Source: Zygnema cylindricum
Lineage: Eukaryota > Streptophyta > Zygnematophyceae > Zygnematales > Zygnemataceae
NCBI GenBank assembly: GCA_037447655.1
Contig: JBBHKE010001628.1
Span: 124,001-188,000, forward strand
Reading direction: 5' to 3'
DNA length: 64,000 bases
The translations under genes were made by a program, and so were the position numbers. The notes below the pieces were generated by a model. The model was not told the origin of the DNA. It saw only the letters and a program-made list of their open reading frames with translations, and did not search any database. Shown here piece after piece: positions 1-10,811 of this stretch; position 1 is the stretch's first letter; each line of letters opens with the position of its first letter.

Positions 1-442
1 ACAATATTTTTGGTATCAGTCCTTCTAATACTTACCTTTAATAGTATGACAGTTAGTTAGGTACAAAAAAGTGTAATGTATCTCCTTGAGACACGCGACG
101 CGGATCGAATGCCTCAGTACAAGAATGATCGGGTACAGAATCCGAAACAATGACACATGACAAATTGTACGATACAAGAATAAACGGCGGATACAATCCG
201 AGTCGACCGAAGCGATTTGAAGTAGGACCATATCGCAAAGATATATACTACATCTTACGGCGATCTGTATATTCTGGAACGCTCCTACACGAAAGCTAAT
301 GTAATCGTTTGATTCCGCGTACATCGAGGGCGGAGAAAATCTGACGGACCACGGTTGACTAAGCAAGTCGCGTAAAGGTACATTTACACTTCACATGCAA
401 CATATTTTTTTATGGTTGCACGAAACTAAATTTTCGGGGGAG
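1..442 (+). repeat. Type-II LTR fragment plus 3' junction remnant
   Basis: The first ~360 bases resemble the U3 half of the type-II LTR at 5213-6339: a short run with a GTAC-rich stretch and a 'gaccac..tgactaagca' block. The rest ends in a purine-rich ttttcgggggag directly ahead of the next LTR, which is what a polypurine tract before a 3' LTR looks like. The short open frames here are not gene-like. Confidence 0.5.
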
Positions 443-1611
443 TGTTGTTTTGAAAGTATAGTTTCGTGCGTACGCGACATTTTGTGCGCACGCGACATTT
501 CATGCGTACTTGACGCGGGTTTTAATGCGTAAGTACTAACTTGATTTAACGTGGAGGTTCAAATGTATTTGCAGATTGGGGAGTATTTGTATGGATAATA
601 TTAAAGTGACGTGTGGCGTGAACAAGCATTCGAAATGGACGACAAATCACGAAGCGATCCGACGTGAAACATTACAATGTATTTGATGTATCATAATAAG
701 ACAAGCGAAATTTATGGAAAATTTACGTCACCAGTACTACAAGTCATATTTTGCAAGTGGACAATAAATTACTTACCGACATTTATGGTGAAGGAAGAAT
801 TATTGGTACGGACACAATTGAAAAGGCACGATTGGTTCATGGTACATTTGAAGTACGGACGGCGTCCGCTGATATATTTGGAGGCTCACACTTTTTAATG
901 ACGCTATTCATGCTGGGACCACAAATGACTTAAGCACGACGTGTTGTCTACTTTATCACCGACACATACTCAAGAGTTTTGCACTGTACGACCACGGTCA
1001 CCTGGACTTATATGACTGATGCTGACTAAGCATCGGTAACACTTTTTGTACGGACATATATTTGTAAATACTTGAGAAACACATATATTTGTAAATACTT
1101 GCGAAACATCTGTTTCTAGTTTAACGTAGTTTTTCACTAGTCAGTTAGTGATAGGTGTAGCTCTAGGATAATAGGACTTAGATTATTTTTCATCTATCAC
1201 AGTTGAGTTTATCAAAGTAATGGCAGACTGTTTTTTTGGTGTGATCACCTTGATTGATGTTTTTGTATGAAACTTTGTGGTTATGTTTGATGACCTAGAA
1301 AATATTTGTTTACGTAGTTTCATTCTGTTTTGTCAATTCGGTAGAATTCTGTGAGAAGTCTACTTGGTTAGTTTGATAAGCAGTCAGTAGTTTTTGGGAA
1401 ACTCTGGAGCTCATATCTTTTGGATTCCTTTGTGGATGAGAGTGTAATTTTGGGAGGTTATATTATCTAGTTTAAACTGCATAGTGGTGTAGTTTGAACA
1501 ACTTTTATTTATTGTGGAGTAATCTGTGCTGTCTGAAACACAACTGTATTTGGGGTAGTTTGTGGGTGTCTTTCGTGAATAATCTATGGCTGATATAAGC
1601 TATGGACAACA
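443..1611 (+). repeat. Type-II LTR, 5' LTR of element I (1169 bp)
   Basis: Begins TGTTGTTTTGAAAG and ends TATGGACAACA, immediately followed by a primer-binding site. Near its start it holds four versions of a tgcgcacgcgac-like unit (455-520). Its last 26 bases, from ATG 1586, are the gag start. The solo LTR at 55778-56963 matches it over its whole length in order and confirms both ends. It is itself preceded by a PPT-like tract, so this may be an older 3' LTR reused in a recombined array. Confidence 0.75.
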
Positions 1612-2346
1612 GGTTATCGGCCCACGCCCATGGCTACCCATATTTAATGGATATAACTATCTTTACTGGAAGTGTGTGCTCGAGAGCTACTTCGAGATGA
1701 TGGAGCTAATAGATGTGGTGGATTGGACTTTGGGCGAAACAGCAAGTGGATGGGAAAAGAAGAAACGTGAGTGTCTTAGGGTTATCAAGAACTCCTTGAC
1801 AGAAAAACAGGTAATGATATACCCTAAGTTGAAAAGTGCAGCTGAACTATGGAAATCTCTAGAATGTAGGTATTTAGAGACTTCTTTGTATCATTGGTTT
1901 AGTAGCGCTACTAAACTTTTTGGATATAAGTATGTAGGCGGAAGCATGGTGGAGTATTGTACATGTATAGAAAGATTGTTTGTAAAAAATGATTTGGTAG
2001 GAGGAAGCTTTACAGATGCACAACAAGTTGTCTTATTAATGAGAGACTTACCTAATGACTATAGAAATGAATCAAATAAACTCGCTCAAATTGATAAAAA
2101 GGATTGGAACTTAGCTAGGCGATCGGCATAGTGTTAGATGAAAAAGATAGTAAAAAGGTTTTTGAAAGGAATATGGAGGTCCCTAAGTCACAATTTTGGA
2201 AAGTTAAGGGTAACACTATGTCTGGAAATGGACTTAATTTTTTTTTTTACTGTAATGATTTAAGACATACCTTGGTATGCCCATCATATAAAAGTGCATG
2301 TGAAACTGGAAAATTCAAAAATGGATGGGACAACAATCGAGTTTGA
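1586..2346 (+). pseudogene. Copia-like gag of element I, frameshifted
   Basis: The frame starts inside the LTR and reads through the primer site (residues Q-Q-V-I-G-P around 8-13). It contains the copia-type gag motif of a short 'P-x-F-N-G-x-N-Y-x-Y-W' block, then a helical region ending LAQIDKKDWNL. Near 2115 the frame breaks; the second copy at 3345-3647 has one base more at the matching site (27 versus 26 bases) and stays open. A degenerate CCHC knuckle follows (FYCNDLRHT..CPSYK), with one spacing lost relative to the second copy. In a live element it would form the capsid that packages the transposon RNA. Here it is broken and cannot make full-length Gag. Confidence 0.6.
1612..1626 (+). 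other. Primer-binding site of element I (half-tRNA type)
   Basis: GGTTATCGGCCCACG directly abuts the LTR end ACAACA. It matches, with one change in the first 13 bases, the complement of the anticodon-arm half of initiator tRNA-Met, the primer used by Drosophila copia, rather than a tRNA 3' end. Confidence 0.6.
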
Positions 2347-2355
2347 CCCTCAACA

Positions 2356-2922
2356 ATGAGGGAAACAAGTGCTTTTGTGAATGAGGGACAAGATTTGACC
2401 GGTGACAAAAGGCTTACACCTTCTGTCAACGAATTCATTTACTTACCGACTATCTATGTTTTTTGGAATATGGTGAAAGAGGAAGGAAGGAGAAAATTTG
2501 CTGTCACCGAAAATGGAGTGGAGAAAGAGATAACAAAAAAAGATTTGGTTATGGTTTCCAGTGACAGATTGGTGAGTGACACAAAAAAAGGGGTTACTGA
2601 AATAGGAGTTAAAGGAAGTGAAGGTCACTCCAAAGTGGAAGTGGAAGGAACTGAAAATAGTGAGGTCACCGAAGATAGTGTGGAGAAAGTAGAGAGTGAA
2701 AAAGACTCGGTGTTTGAGAGTCTCTCTTGTGATAAATTGGTGTGTGAAAATGACTTACAAGAGGATGAAACTCTTGAAGCAAGGGGGGTAAAAGGAAGTG
2801 CAATACACTTAAAATTAAATGCACAATATTCTTTAGATATGGAGAAAACTGAATTTAAAGCAAAAGTTAGAGAAAGGCAAAGAGAAGATGAGAGAAAAAT
2901 TAGAGTAGGGGGGAAGATGTAA
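2356..2922 (+). CDS. Charged internal ORF of element I, function unknown
   Basis: A 188-residue open frame downstream of the gag-like part, very rich in Glu, Lys, Val and Ser, with repeated 'VTE..VEK' segments and no recognisable domain. A related, more damaged version follows the second gag copy at 3862-4320. No protease, integrase or reverse transcriptase motif is present. It is probably the C-terminal extension of the element's single reading frame or non-coding filler in a non-autonomous element. Confidence 0.35.
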   Translation: MRETSAFVNEGQDLTGDKRLTPSVNEFIYLPTIYVFWNMVKEEGRRKFAVTENGVEKEITKKDLVMVSSDRLVSDTKKGVTEIGVKGSEGHSKVEVEGTENSEVTEDSVEKVESEKDSVFESLSCDKLVCENDLQEDETLEARGVKGSAIHLKLNAQYSLDMEKTEFKAKVRERQREDERKIRVGGKM

Positions 2923-3128
2923 GTGGTAAAAGATAGAGTAGTAGAAGGGGGGATGAGATTAAAAAGAGAGTAGAAGAGAAACGGAAAGAGATTGAAAACG
3001 AAATTTAAGTCAAAAGAGGTATAGATTTCTTATAACACGTAAATTAAAATTCACATAACGTGAAGGAAAATGGGGGGAACGAAGTTCTCAAAGTAGGAGA
3101 ACATTCAGTAAAAGTGTGTGGTTAAATA

Positions 3129-4101
3129 GTGTTCTCTCTGAGAGTTTGTGGCTCAGAAAAAGTGAGAGATGAAAGAGGTGTGATAGAAGCCACTGGAGTG
3201 ATAAAAGTCAAGGAAGGTGAAGGTGAAACCTCACTGGAAGTGAAGGAAATTGAGGATAAAGTCATTGGGGAAAAAAACACAGNNNNNNNNNNTTTGAATA
3301 TAGGTTTTTCAAATCACCGTGATGATTTGGTCACTATGTTCCCATGTAGGTATTCAGAGACACCCTTGTATCACTGGTTTAGTAGTGCCACTAAACTTTT
3401 TGGATATAAGTTTGTAGGCGGAAGCATGGTGGAATATTCTACTGGTATAGAAAATATGTTTGCAGATAATGCTTTGGCAGGAGGAAGATTTACAGATGCA
3501 CAACAAGTTGTCATATTAATGAGAGGCTTACTTAGTGACTGTAGAAATGCAACAAATAGACTCGCTCAAATTGATAAAAAGGATTGGAACTTAATCCATG
3601 CAATCCACATAGTGTTAGATGAAAAAGATAGTAAAAAAAAAAATTGAAAGGAATATGAAGGTCTTTAAGTCACAGTTTCAAAAAATTAGAGGTAACAGTA
3701 TGTCCGAAAATTGACCTAAAATTTGTTTTTACTGTAATGATTTAGGACATACCTTCAGGGTATGTCCATCATATAAAAGTGCATGCGTTAAAGGAAAATT
3801 CATAAATAGATGGGACAACAACCGAGTTTAACCCTCAATAAGGAGGGAAAGAAGTGCTTTTATGAGTGAGGGACAAGACTCAACCGATGACAAAAGGCTT
3901 ACACCTTCCGTCGATGAATTCATTTACTTACCGACTATCTATGTTTTCCGGAATATGGTGAAAGAGGGAGGAAGGGGAAAAAAATTTGTCACCGAAAATG
4001 GAGTGGAGAAAGAGGTAATAGAAAAGGATTCGGTTACTATCAATGTTTCCTGTGACAAATTGGTAAGTAACACAAACTTACAAAAAAAAAAGGGTTATTG
4101 A
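3129..4101 (+). pseudogene. Second, duplicated gag-like unit of element I
   Basis: Positions 3345-3647 repeat 1865-2155 nearly base for base in places (SSATKLFGYK.VGGSMVEY). The knuckle region repeats near 3720-3790, and 3862-4101 repeats 2370-2560. The whole unit lies about 1.48 kb after the first. The copies differ at many positions, so this is an old duplication and not a simple assembly doubling, although a 10-N gap sits just upstream at 3283-3292. Stops and shifts near 3648 and 4101 break it. Confidence 0.55.
3283..3292. other. Assembly gap (10 N)
   Basis: Ten unresolved bases lie between the two gag-like copies of element I. The run length may be a placeholder, not a measured distance. 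Confidence 0.99.
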
Positions 4102-4464
4102 AATAGGAGTTGAAGAAAGTGAAGGGCACCCAGAAGTGGAAGTAAAAGGAACTGGAAATAGTGTGGTCACCGAAGATAATGTGGAGAAAGAAGAGGGTGA
4201 AAAATATTTGGTTTTTGTGACTCTTTCTTGTGATAGATTGATGTGTGTAAATGACTTACAAATCGAAGAGATTCTTGAAGAAGGTAGAGTTAGAGAAGTA
4301 AACTAAAAATTGGCAGCAGAATATTCTTTAGATATGGAGAAAATTGAACTAAAAACAAAACTTAGTGAAGGGCAAAGAGAAGATGACAGAAAATTAGAGT
4401 AAGGGAGGAAGATGATGAGAGAAAAAATGGTGAATTCACATAAGATAGGGAATTAACATCGGAG

Positions 4465-5050
4465 GTGGAAAATAATGTGGGTTTAAAAATTAATGAATTT
4501 AGTGAAGAATCAGAAGAGATTGTTCAAAAAATGAGGTTAAGAAATGAAGTTTATAAGAGCGAAAAATGTCATAAATTTGGAGAAATTTGGAAAATAAGAG
4601 GGAATATTATGAAGAGGAAAGAGCAGCTAAATAAAAGGGGGATCGGAATGAAAGTATTCAGGATGCATACACTCAAATGGAGTAATAAATCTACGGAAAA
4701 GGACCAAAAAGTAGTAAGAAAAACCACACTTTATAGAGGTAATGGGAAGGCAAATAATAGCATAAGTATAAATTCTACTAAGAGACTCGAATCAAATAAG
4801 AAAGAAAGAAAAATATATAGATTAAATAAGAGCAGCTGGAAAAGAAACCTGCTCTAAAGGCGACCACACAAAAGATCGTAAAAGCCATTTTTGAGGTAGA
4901 AAAATCTACACCTTCAATGGGAAAAATCATTGTTTAAACAGGAGAAACATTGGAGTGGCTGATATGGTGACTAATATATTAAAATAATCTTAGATTACCA
5001 ATATGTGACTGCTTAAAACTAAAACTAAAACATCCAAAACTTAGGAGGAG
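4465..5050 (+). pseudogene. Lys-rich ORF, pol tail remnant and PPT of element I
   Basis: A 130-residue Lys/Asn-rich frame (4465-4857) has no recognisable domain. Further on, 4954-4985 reads G-V-A-D-M-V-T-N, the motif at the very end of copia RNase H (compare VADMMTK in the other elements). The tract ttaggaggag at 5041-5050 then precedes an LTR start, as a polypurine tract should. Element I thus looks like a copia element that lost nearly all of pol and kept only its last codons and the PPT. Confidence 0.45.
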
Positions 5051-5212
5051 TGTTGTTTTTGAAAAGTTTTGGATGTTTAGTAGTGGAGGTTGTGAGAGGG
5101 AATTTCCGAACTTAAAATATTTTCTAAGTTCTTTCTTCAGTATGTACCTAAATTACAATTGACAGTTCTGTAGACTTAGTGCAGTACTGAGTCTAAAGCT
5201 TTAGGGGAGGGT
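5051..5212 (+). repeat. Truncated type-II LTR head followed by a second PPT
   Basis: TGTTGTTTTTGAAAAG at 5051 starts an LTR that breaks off after roughly 110 bp. It is followed by a separate internal tail ending in agctttaggggaggg (5198-5211). The same tail and PPT (rc of 'ctcccctaaagc') precede the LTR of element G at 58421, so two 3' junctions lie side by side. Confidence 0.55.
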
Positions 5213-6339
5213 TGTGATTTGAAAGCTTTCGTACTCAGTAAATAGGTCAGTGAGAGAGGGATTGGTACTTATAATATTTTTTGAGTATAAACACTTCAGT
5301 ACTGACCCCTAATAGTGATACAGTAGTATGAAGACAATAGAGTATATCGTTCTTCTACACGGACACGCGCCGGCATATGAGGACGGTGAAATTATTTCGA
5401 AATGGCGCCGACACTCACATGCACGTGTCGAATATCGAACGAGCGGATTCGCAAAGTCGGACGAACGAAGTTTGACCAGACATCCGGTAAATGTACTCTA
5501 CGAATTCAATATTGAATGTTGATTCGAATCGTGTCGACGGACGCGATTCGCGCGGACCACAAGTGACGAAATACGTCGTACCCACTCAGGTGCTTCGTAC
5601 CACACTACAACAGTCGGCTAGACTTATATGAACTATGCTGACTAAGCATCGGTAAAAAAAATTGTATGGACGCGTATATGTAAATATTTGGAAAACATTT
5701 GTTTGAAGTTTAGTACATGAAAAAATAGTGTTTCACTGTTGCATTTAACGACAGGTTGCAATAAGGGTTTTGACGTACCTCAAGTACATTAGACGTACAT
5801 TGTTTTACTATGTAAAGTTCTTAGTGAGAGGTGTTGCTCCAGGATTAGTGTTCAACCTAGTTAGTTACTCTACTAGTATAAACTTGTAGGACTTAGATTA
5901 TTTTTATTATCACAGTTGAGTTTATCAAAGTAATGAAAAAATATTTTTGTGCAACTTTGACTAGTTAGTGTGATCACTCTGGTTGGTATCTTGATGTGAA
6001 ACTTTGTGAAGATATTATATGATCTACAAACTATATTTGTGTGTAGCTTCATTAAGTTCTATTATTGTTTTCGAATTCTGTGAGAAGTCTACTTGGTTAG
6101 TTTGATAAGTTGTCAATTGTTTTTGGGAAACTCTGGAGGTCGTATCTTTTAGATTCCTTGGTAGATTTGGCAGTAATTTTGGGAGGTTACATTGTCTAAG
6201 ATATACTCCATATTTGTGTAGTTAGAAATGTTTTTATTAGTTGTGGAGTAATCTATGTTGTCTGAAACAGAATTGTTTTGGGGTAATTTATGGGTGTTTT
6301 CCGTAAGTAATCCATGGCTGAAATTGGCTATAGACAACA
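5213..6339 (+). repeat. Type-II LTR, 3' side of element I (1127 bp)
   Basis: Starts TGTGATTTGAAAGC and ends TAGACAACA, with the LTR-borne ATG at 6314 exactly 26 bases from the end, as in the other type-II copies. What follows (gtttgcctagg) is not a primer site, so this is a 3' or solo LTR. No target duplication is shared with position 443. Confidence 0.7.
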
Positions 6340-6559
6340 GTTTGCCTAGGTGGTATATACTGTTGAAATTGTTATTTTTATATGGTATTTTCTAGGTCTG
6401 AACTTAGTACAAAATAGAAAAGGTGGACAGCCTGCCTCCGCCTCCTCTCTCTTCCCATTATACTTGCCGTAGGCACTGAGGGATAGAGAGGGTGGCTGAG
6501 CCATGGCTGTCCTAGCTTAAGCAGGCAGGGCTAAAGAGTGACTTATTTCACTCTCAACA

Positions 6560-6650
6560 AAAGGTTGAGTCCGGCAGGGCTCGATCCTCCACCCGGTAGA
6601 GCGCGGCTTAGCCGTTAGCTCTAACCAGTCTGTCGTAGAAATCCGTTAGC
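6560..6650 (-). other. tRNA-like Pol III A/B-box module in LTR
   Basis: On the minus strand an A-box-like TGGTTAGAGC is followed 30 bases later by the B-box-like GGATCGAGCC (6577-6587). The pair sits inside the LTR and is antisense to the element. It lacks a convincing full cloverleaf, so it is called tRNA-like, not a tRNA gene. Confidence 0.5.
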
Positions 6651-6999
6651 ATATATTAGGTTTGATATTTACTTAAACAATGTTACGTCTATGAATTCGA
6701 TTAACGAAATTACGAACGAAAAAACATGGAACCGAAGTATTATATAGTGCGAACATTATCTCGCACGCAAAAAAATGAATCGGACATTTGTTTTTGACGG
6801 CGGACATTTAATATCGAATCTGATCCGACGGCGTACATCAATGTTGAGATCACGGAATGGTCACTTTTGGCGTTTATGGACGTGGCGTGACGTGGCGCCA
6901 CGCGGAGGGATCACATTTGGTCGCAGGAATTCCGGCGAACATAAGGACAAGCGAAAAGTGGACACGGGTCCACTTAATGGCATTGCCGTACATGGGCCG

Positions 7000-7150
7000 T
7001 ACAGAAAGTACATCGGCCATAGTACTTTTCTCTACTCTACAGTGATCCGATTAGTTCGTAGTTCAATAGATACGGTTTGTGAGAGGGATTTAGGACTTAG
7101 AGAATTTTGGTAGATAGGAACCTCTCTCTCTTTGAGAGTTTGTATAAACT
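7000..7150 (+). promoter_or_regulatory. Predicted Pol II promoter of element A LTR
   Basis: A cluster of GTAC tetramers (from ~6988) is followed by a degenerate CCAAT-type site (7040 region), a CT-rich run 'cctctctctc' and TATAAA at 7143-7148. The same order recurs in the type-I LTRs on both strands. The transcription start is inferred to lie about 25-30 bases past the TATA box. Confidence 0.45.
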
Positions 7151-7344
7151 TGGCATTTTTGCCGACTCATAACTTATCGGCTGGTTGGCCGTTTTCACTG
7201 ATTCTTCTTGCTACGGACTCAGGGGAGTCCAAGCTGCATAGGGGTGCAGTCAAATTGTCAGTTTGCCTTCTTGGGCAGCAGTTGTCGTGGCTTAAAGTGG
7301 GTTAGTTAAATATTATCTAGAGGCTTCCTGTATTCTGTAGTCCA

Positions 7345-8418
7345 ATGGAGGACACAGAATTGCAGGTTATGGGCCCACCCTCTAGGGTGCCTACCTTCAA
7401 TGGATCTGGGTTCATCAATTCAGAAGCCATGATGATGGGAGCTTTGTGTGAGAAACAATACTGGGGTATCGTCAGTGGACAAGTGAAACGTCCACCTTCA
7501 CGAACTCCACCAGGATTTGGGGGAGTAAGGTTTTTTGCAACAACGGCTGCCTCAGCGGAGGAGGCAGATGATGGGGACAGCAGTGTGTCCGAAAAGGAGA
7601 AAGGGAAGGAGACACCCCTCACTCCTATTGTCACAGTATCGGGAGCGGCGACCGTGAAGACCGTGGAGAACGATACTCAAATGTGGAAGGATGTAAACAT
7701 GGCTGCCAAGAACTTCATTATGAGGCACCTCACTCAAGGTTTGGCCACTCATCATCTTCACATTTACAAGGCCGAGGAGTTATGGGAGAGTTTGGTGGAG
7801 ATCTATAGAGCTGGAACTATTCACGAGCTCCAGTTGGCTGAGCAAAAGCTATTGAGTTACACTTACAAAGGAGGAAAGATGTTAAATTACTGTTATGATC
7901 TTTCTTGTTTGTATATGGAAATGGAAAGTGCCGGGTGGACAGGTACAATGAAAATGAAAGTTAACACCCTTATCATGAAATTACATGGTGAGTTCGAAAA
8001 CATAGTGTACCGAGTACAGGGAATGCCTGATAGTTCATGGAAATGGAACACAGTAGTCAGGATGATACTTGTGCAGGAAAACACAATGGAGATTAGGAGA
8101 GGCAGAAAGAGCATTCAAGCTCTAGCAGCAGGAGGGGACCGAGGGGGGAAGGACCCGAAGAAACCTTATAGAGGGGAGACAGATCATTCTGGGGGACAGA
8201 GGCCCCCAAAAGGTCTTTGTCATTATTACAAAAAGCCGGGACACTTTCTCGCAGATTGTGTGAAGCTATCAGAGCTGAGGCTCCAAGAGAGTGGAGGGGG
8301 TTCTTCCGGAGGGAAGAAAAAAGCACTTGTGGTTACAAAAGTGTCAGGAGAAACCGAGGACGAGTCCTCTGAGGAGGATGGGGAACTTCTTCTTGACAAG
8401 AGTTCAGGAGGAGAATGA
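7345..8418 (+). CDS. Gag of element A (copia, partial polyprotein)
   Basis: A 357-residue frame starting in the LTR with M-E-D-T-E-L-Q, then V-M-G-P-P encoded by the primer site. The usual copia gag head 'P-x-F-N-G-S-G-F' follows, then a gag helical domain (about residues 110-260) and a CCHC-like knuckle near residue 290 (C-H-Y-Y-x4-GH-x4-C). The second Cys of the knuckle is Tyr, so zinc binding is doubtful. The frame ends early at 8418. In element B the same stretch runs straight into protease, so a frameshift near 8415 separates gag from pol here. It would be the capsid/nucleocapsid of the particle. Confidence 0.75.
   Translation: MEDTELQVMGPPSRVPTFNGSGFINSEAMMMGALCEKQYWGIVSGQVKRPPSRTPPGFGGVRFFATTAASAEEADDGDSSVSEKEKGKETPLTPIVTVSGAATVKTVENDTQMWKDVNMAAKNFIMRHLTQGLATHHLHIYKAEELWESLVEIYRAGTIHELQLAEQKLLSYTYKGGKMLNYCYDLSCLYMEMESAGWTGTMKMKVNTLIMKLHGEFENIVYRVQGMPDSSWKWNTVVRMILVQENTMEIRRGRKSIQALAAGGDRGGKDPKKPYRGETDHSGGQRPPKGLCHYYKKPGHFLADCVKLSELRLQESGGGSSGGKKKALVVTKVSGETEDESSEEDGELLLDKSSGGE
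7365..7379 (+). other. Primer-binding site of element A
   Basis: GGTTATGGGCCCACC abuts the LTR. It is fully complementary to the anticodon-stem/loop half of a plant-type initiator tRNA-Met (known family behaviour: copia half-tRNA priming). It is also translated as part of gag. Confidence 0.7.
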
Positions 8419-8419
8419 T

Positions 8420-9365
8420 ATTCCTCGGAGGCAAAAGTGTGCCCTTGGAGCAATCCGGGAAGCTCCACAGGAAGGATGGATTATCGACTCAGGTGCATCC
8501 ATGCATATGTGTCGTGATAAAGAACTCTTCACTAAGTTAAGAAAGATCCCTACTGTAGAGATAGAGTATGGGGATGGGAGAGTGGTTACTACAGATCTAG
8601 TGGGATCAGTAGATCTGAAAGTCTTAGTGGAGGGTAAGACTTCTATACTTACATTCTCAGATGTACTTTACATTCCTCAGCTGAGTAAAAATCTTGTCTC
8701 TACGTCTGTGTTAGATGACAAAGAGTTTGATACTTTCACTAGAAAGGGAGTCTTGACAGCTAAGTATGGGGATGAAGTTTACTTCACAACAAATAAGGGT
8801 AGCCAAGGAATGTTTAGGCTTAACTTGAGTAATGAAAAGAAGAATGCTTACTATGTTGGTGTTCCTAAGGTGATGATTTGGCATAAGCGGTTGGGGCATG
8901 TGCATTTTGATAGGTTAAGGGAAATGAAAAAGCTTGGGGTAGTAGACTGCATTCAGTTTGGGGATAATGAAATGATGGATGATTGTAGTGGTTCTGCTCA
9001 AGGTAAGGCTCACAGACTTCCCTTTCCCAAAGCCGCCACATATAGAGGTGAGAAAGTGCTAGATTTGGTCCACACATATATTTGGGGACCTGCAAAAGTA
9101 CCTTCGCATGGAGGAAAGAGGTTTATGTTGACAATAACTGATGATTGGTCTAGATACTCTAGAGTCTACTTTCTGAAAAATAAGTCTGAAGCATCAACTT
9201 ACTTTAAAGAATAAAACGCATGGAGCGAGAAGTTGCATGAAACCCTTATTAAGAGGATAAGGAGTGATAATGGGGGGGAATATACCTCTAACACGTTTGA
9301 GGAATATCTGAGAGATGAGGGAGTGCAACACTAGAAAATTGTACCATATAACCCGAAACAAAATG
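8420..9365 (+). pseudogene. Protease and start of integrase, element A, truncated
   Basis: Continues gag in another frame. The protease has an intact D-S-G-A-S active site (8488-8502). The GAG-pre-integrase zinc motif follows (WHKRLGHVHFDRL, then DDCSGSA, where the last Cys of the CxxC is Ser), and then the first integrase Asp in TITDDWSRYSRVYFL. A stop ends the frame at 9214. The following bases still match integrase (SDNGGEY, 9265 region) before homology stops at ~9365 inside an LTR. Reverse transcriptase and RNase H are missing. Confidence 0.7.
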
Positions 9366-10324
9366 GGGTAACCGTACCTCATTTTCGCAGTAGTCGGTTA
9401 CCTTATCCTAATAGTCTAGGTCATACGATAGAAAGTATGAGGTATGATAGTTATATAAATAGTTACATTTAGACTAATTCATTTAACGAGAACTTTATAC
9501 ATAATGCATAGAAACAGCTGTGTAAAGTACGAAGTACGGTACGGTTACGAAATAAATACCGCGCATTTTGTTTGACATCGGAAAGAATACCGCGCAGGTA
9601 TTTATGACGGCTACAATTGAAATCCGGATTTGATCGGACGGCCGCGAAGGATGCCGAGATCGCGGAATAGGATTTTGGCGGTTTGCGATCACCGCCATAT
9701 CGAATGACACGTGGCAAAACCACATTGGATTGCGGCAACTCCGGTGATTACGGAAATGAATCCGGATATGACATGTGTCGATATTTTGGCCATGTTGTAC
9801 GATGGTCGTACAGAAAGTACACCGGCACCTGTACTTTTCTGTACGACACAATATTTTAATTGGTGTCGTACTTCAGTAGATAGAGTTTTAGAGGGAGATA
9901 GGACTTAGAAAAATTTGGTAGATAGGACCCTCTCTCTGAGAGAGCTTCTATACAAAAGGTCTTGTTTGACCATTCATAACAATCAATTTACTTGACCATT
10001 TTCAGTGACTCTTTTTGCTGCGGACTCAGTGGAGTCCAGGCTACACAGGGGTGTAGTCGGTCAGGATTTTTGCTTGCCAGGGTGGCTGCATTTCTAAGGG
10101 AAAGTCAAAGTGGGTGAATGTGTCCAAAACTCATATTCTAACTTTGCATTCTGTGGGGAACTGAGCACACAGAAAGTCTTATTTCACTGGAGTGAAGCTT
10201 TAATGGGTTTGTGATTGTCAAGGGGTCAGTCATTTGGGTTTATATCCACTTGGAGTCGGCACTATCTAGATAAGTTTCTTTTGGATCTGCGATTTCTGTG
10301 GGCAATGGAGCACACAGAGTTTCA
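9366..10324 (+). repeat. Type-I LTR, 5'-truncated 3' LTR
   Basis: Begins within a tRNA-like remnant (minus strand GGATAAGGTAACC...) and continues through a GTAC-rich U3, a TATA-like TATACAAAA at 9949-9957 and U5. It ends ACAGAGTTTCA at 10324, with ATG 10305 exactly 20 bases from the end. It differs clearly from the LTR at 6361-7364, so the two are not a simple 5'/3' pair: element A is probably a recombinant or deletion product. The next base run (gaaaacacg) is flank, not a primer site. Confidence 0.65.
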
Positions 10325-10811
10325 GAAAACACGTCGCAGGTTTACCATCCACGCATTCTTAAAGTTGGTCGGATTTCATAGATGACGTTAGGACAACCGA
10401 TTGCCAAGGTTACGACGCCGCATTTTTTCCCATCATCTTTTTGTCATACAACATGTAAGCTGGAGGCGTTTCTATAGCGCTATCAACATTATATCGGCGG
10501 CGTTAGTTTTGAAATAATCTAGCAATTTGAACCAACTTTTACATGATCCTGCTTATATTCCCGCGTTTTGAAATATTTTTAAATCCAAAGACATGCTAAA
10601 GTTAAAAATTTGAATTTTGAACGAAAAATTCAAAATGCTAAATCCCTCATTTATTACACCGCAAATTCACTTTTACTTGCGGCTCGTGTATTATATATAT
10701 ATGTATTTGTGATAATGGCAACGACACTATCGCTACTTCTTCCTCATTTGCTTGGGTTGCCGCTTTCTTCCTTTCGGCAGCTCCTATTTCTTATTTTTTA
10801 AGTGATATCAA
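10325..10811. other. Intergenic, nothing recognised
   Basis: AT-rich sequence without a convincing gene, RNA or repeat that I can identify. Confidence 0.5.

Larger units (their letters stand above)
6361..7364 (+). repeat. Type-I LTR, 5' LTR of element A (1004 bp)
   Basis: Starts TGTTGAAATTGTT and ends ACAGAATTGCA, directly before the primer site. In order it holds a TATTTTCTAGGTCT block, a 'gccatggct' block, a tRNA-like module on the opposite strand, a GTAC-rich U3, a TATA-like box and a U5 of about 220 bp. The gag ATG (7345) lies 20 bases before its end. Confidence 0.8.

Noticed and set aside
443-6339. Element I as one simple insertion with matching LTR pair
   Set aside because: No target duplication (gggag versus gtttg), PPT-like tract before the first LTR and an extra LTR head at 5051 argue for a composite.
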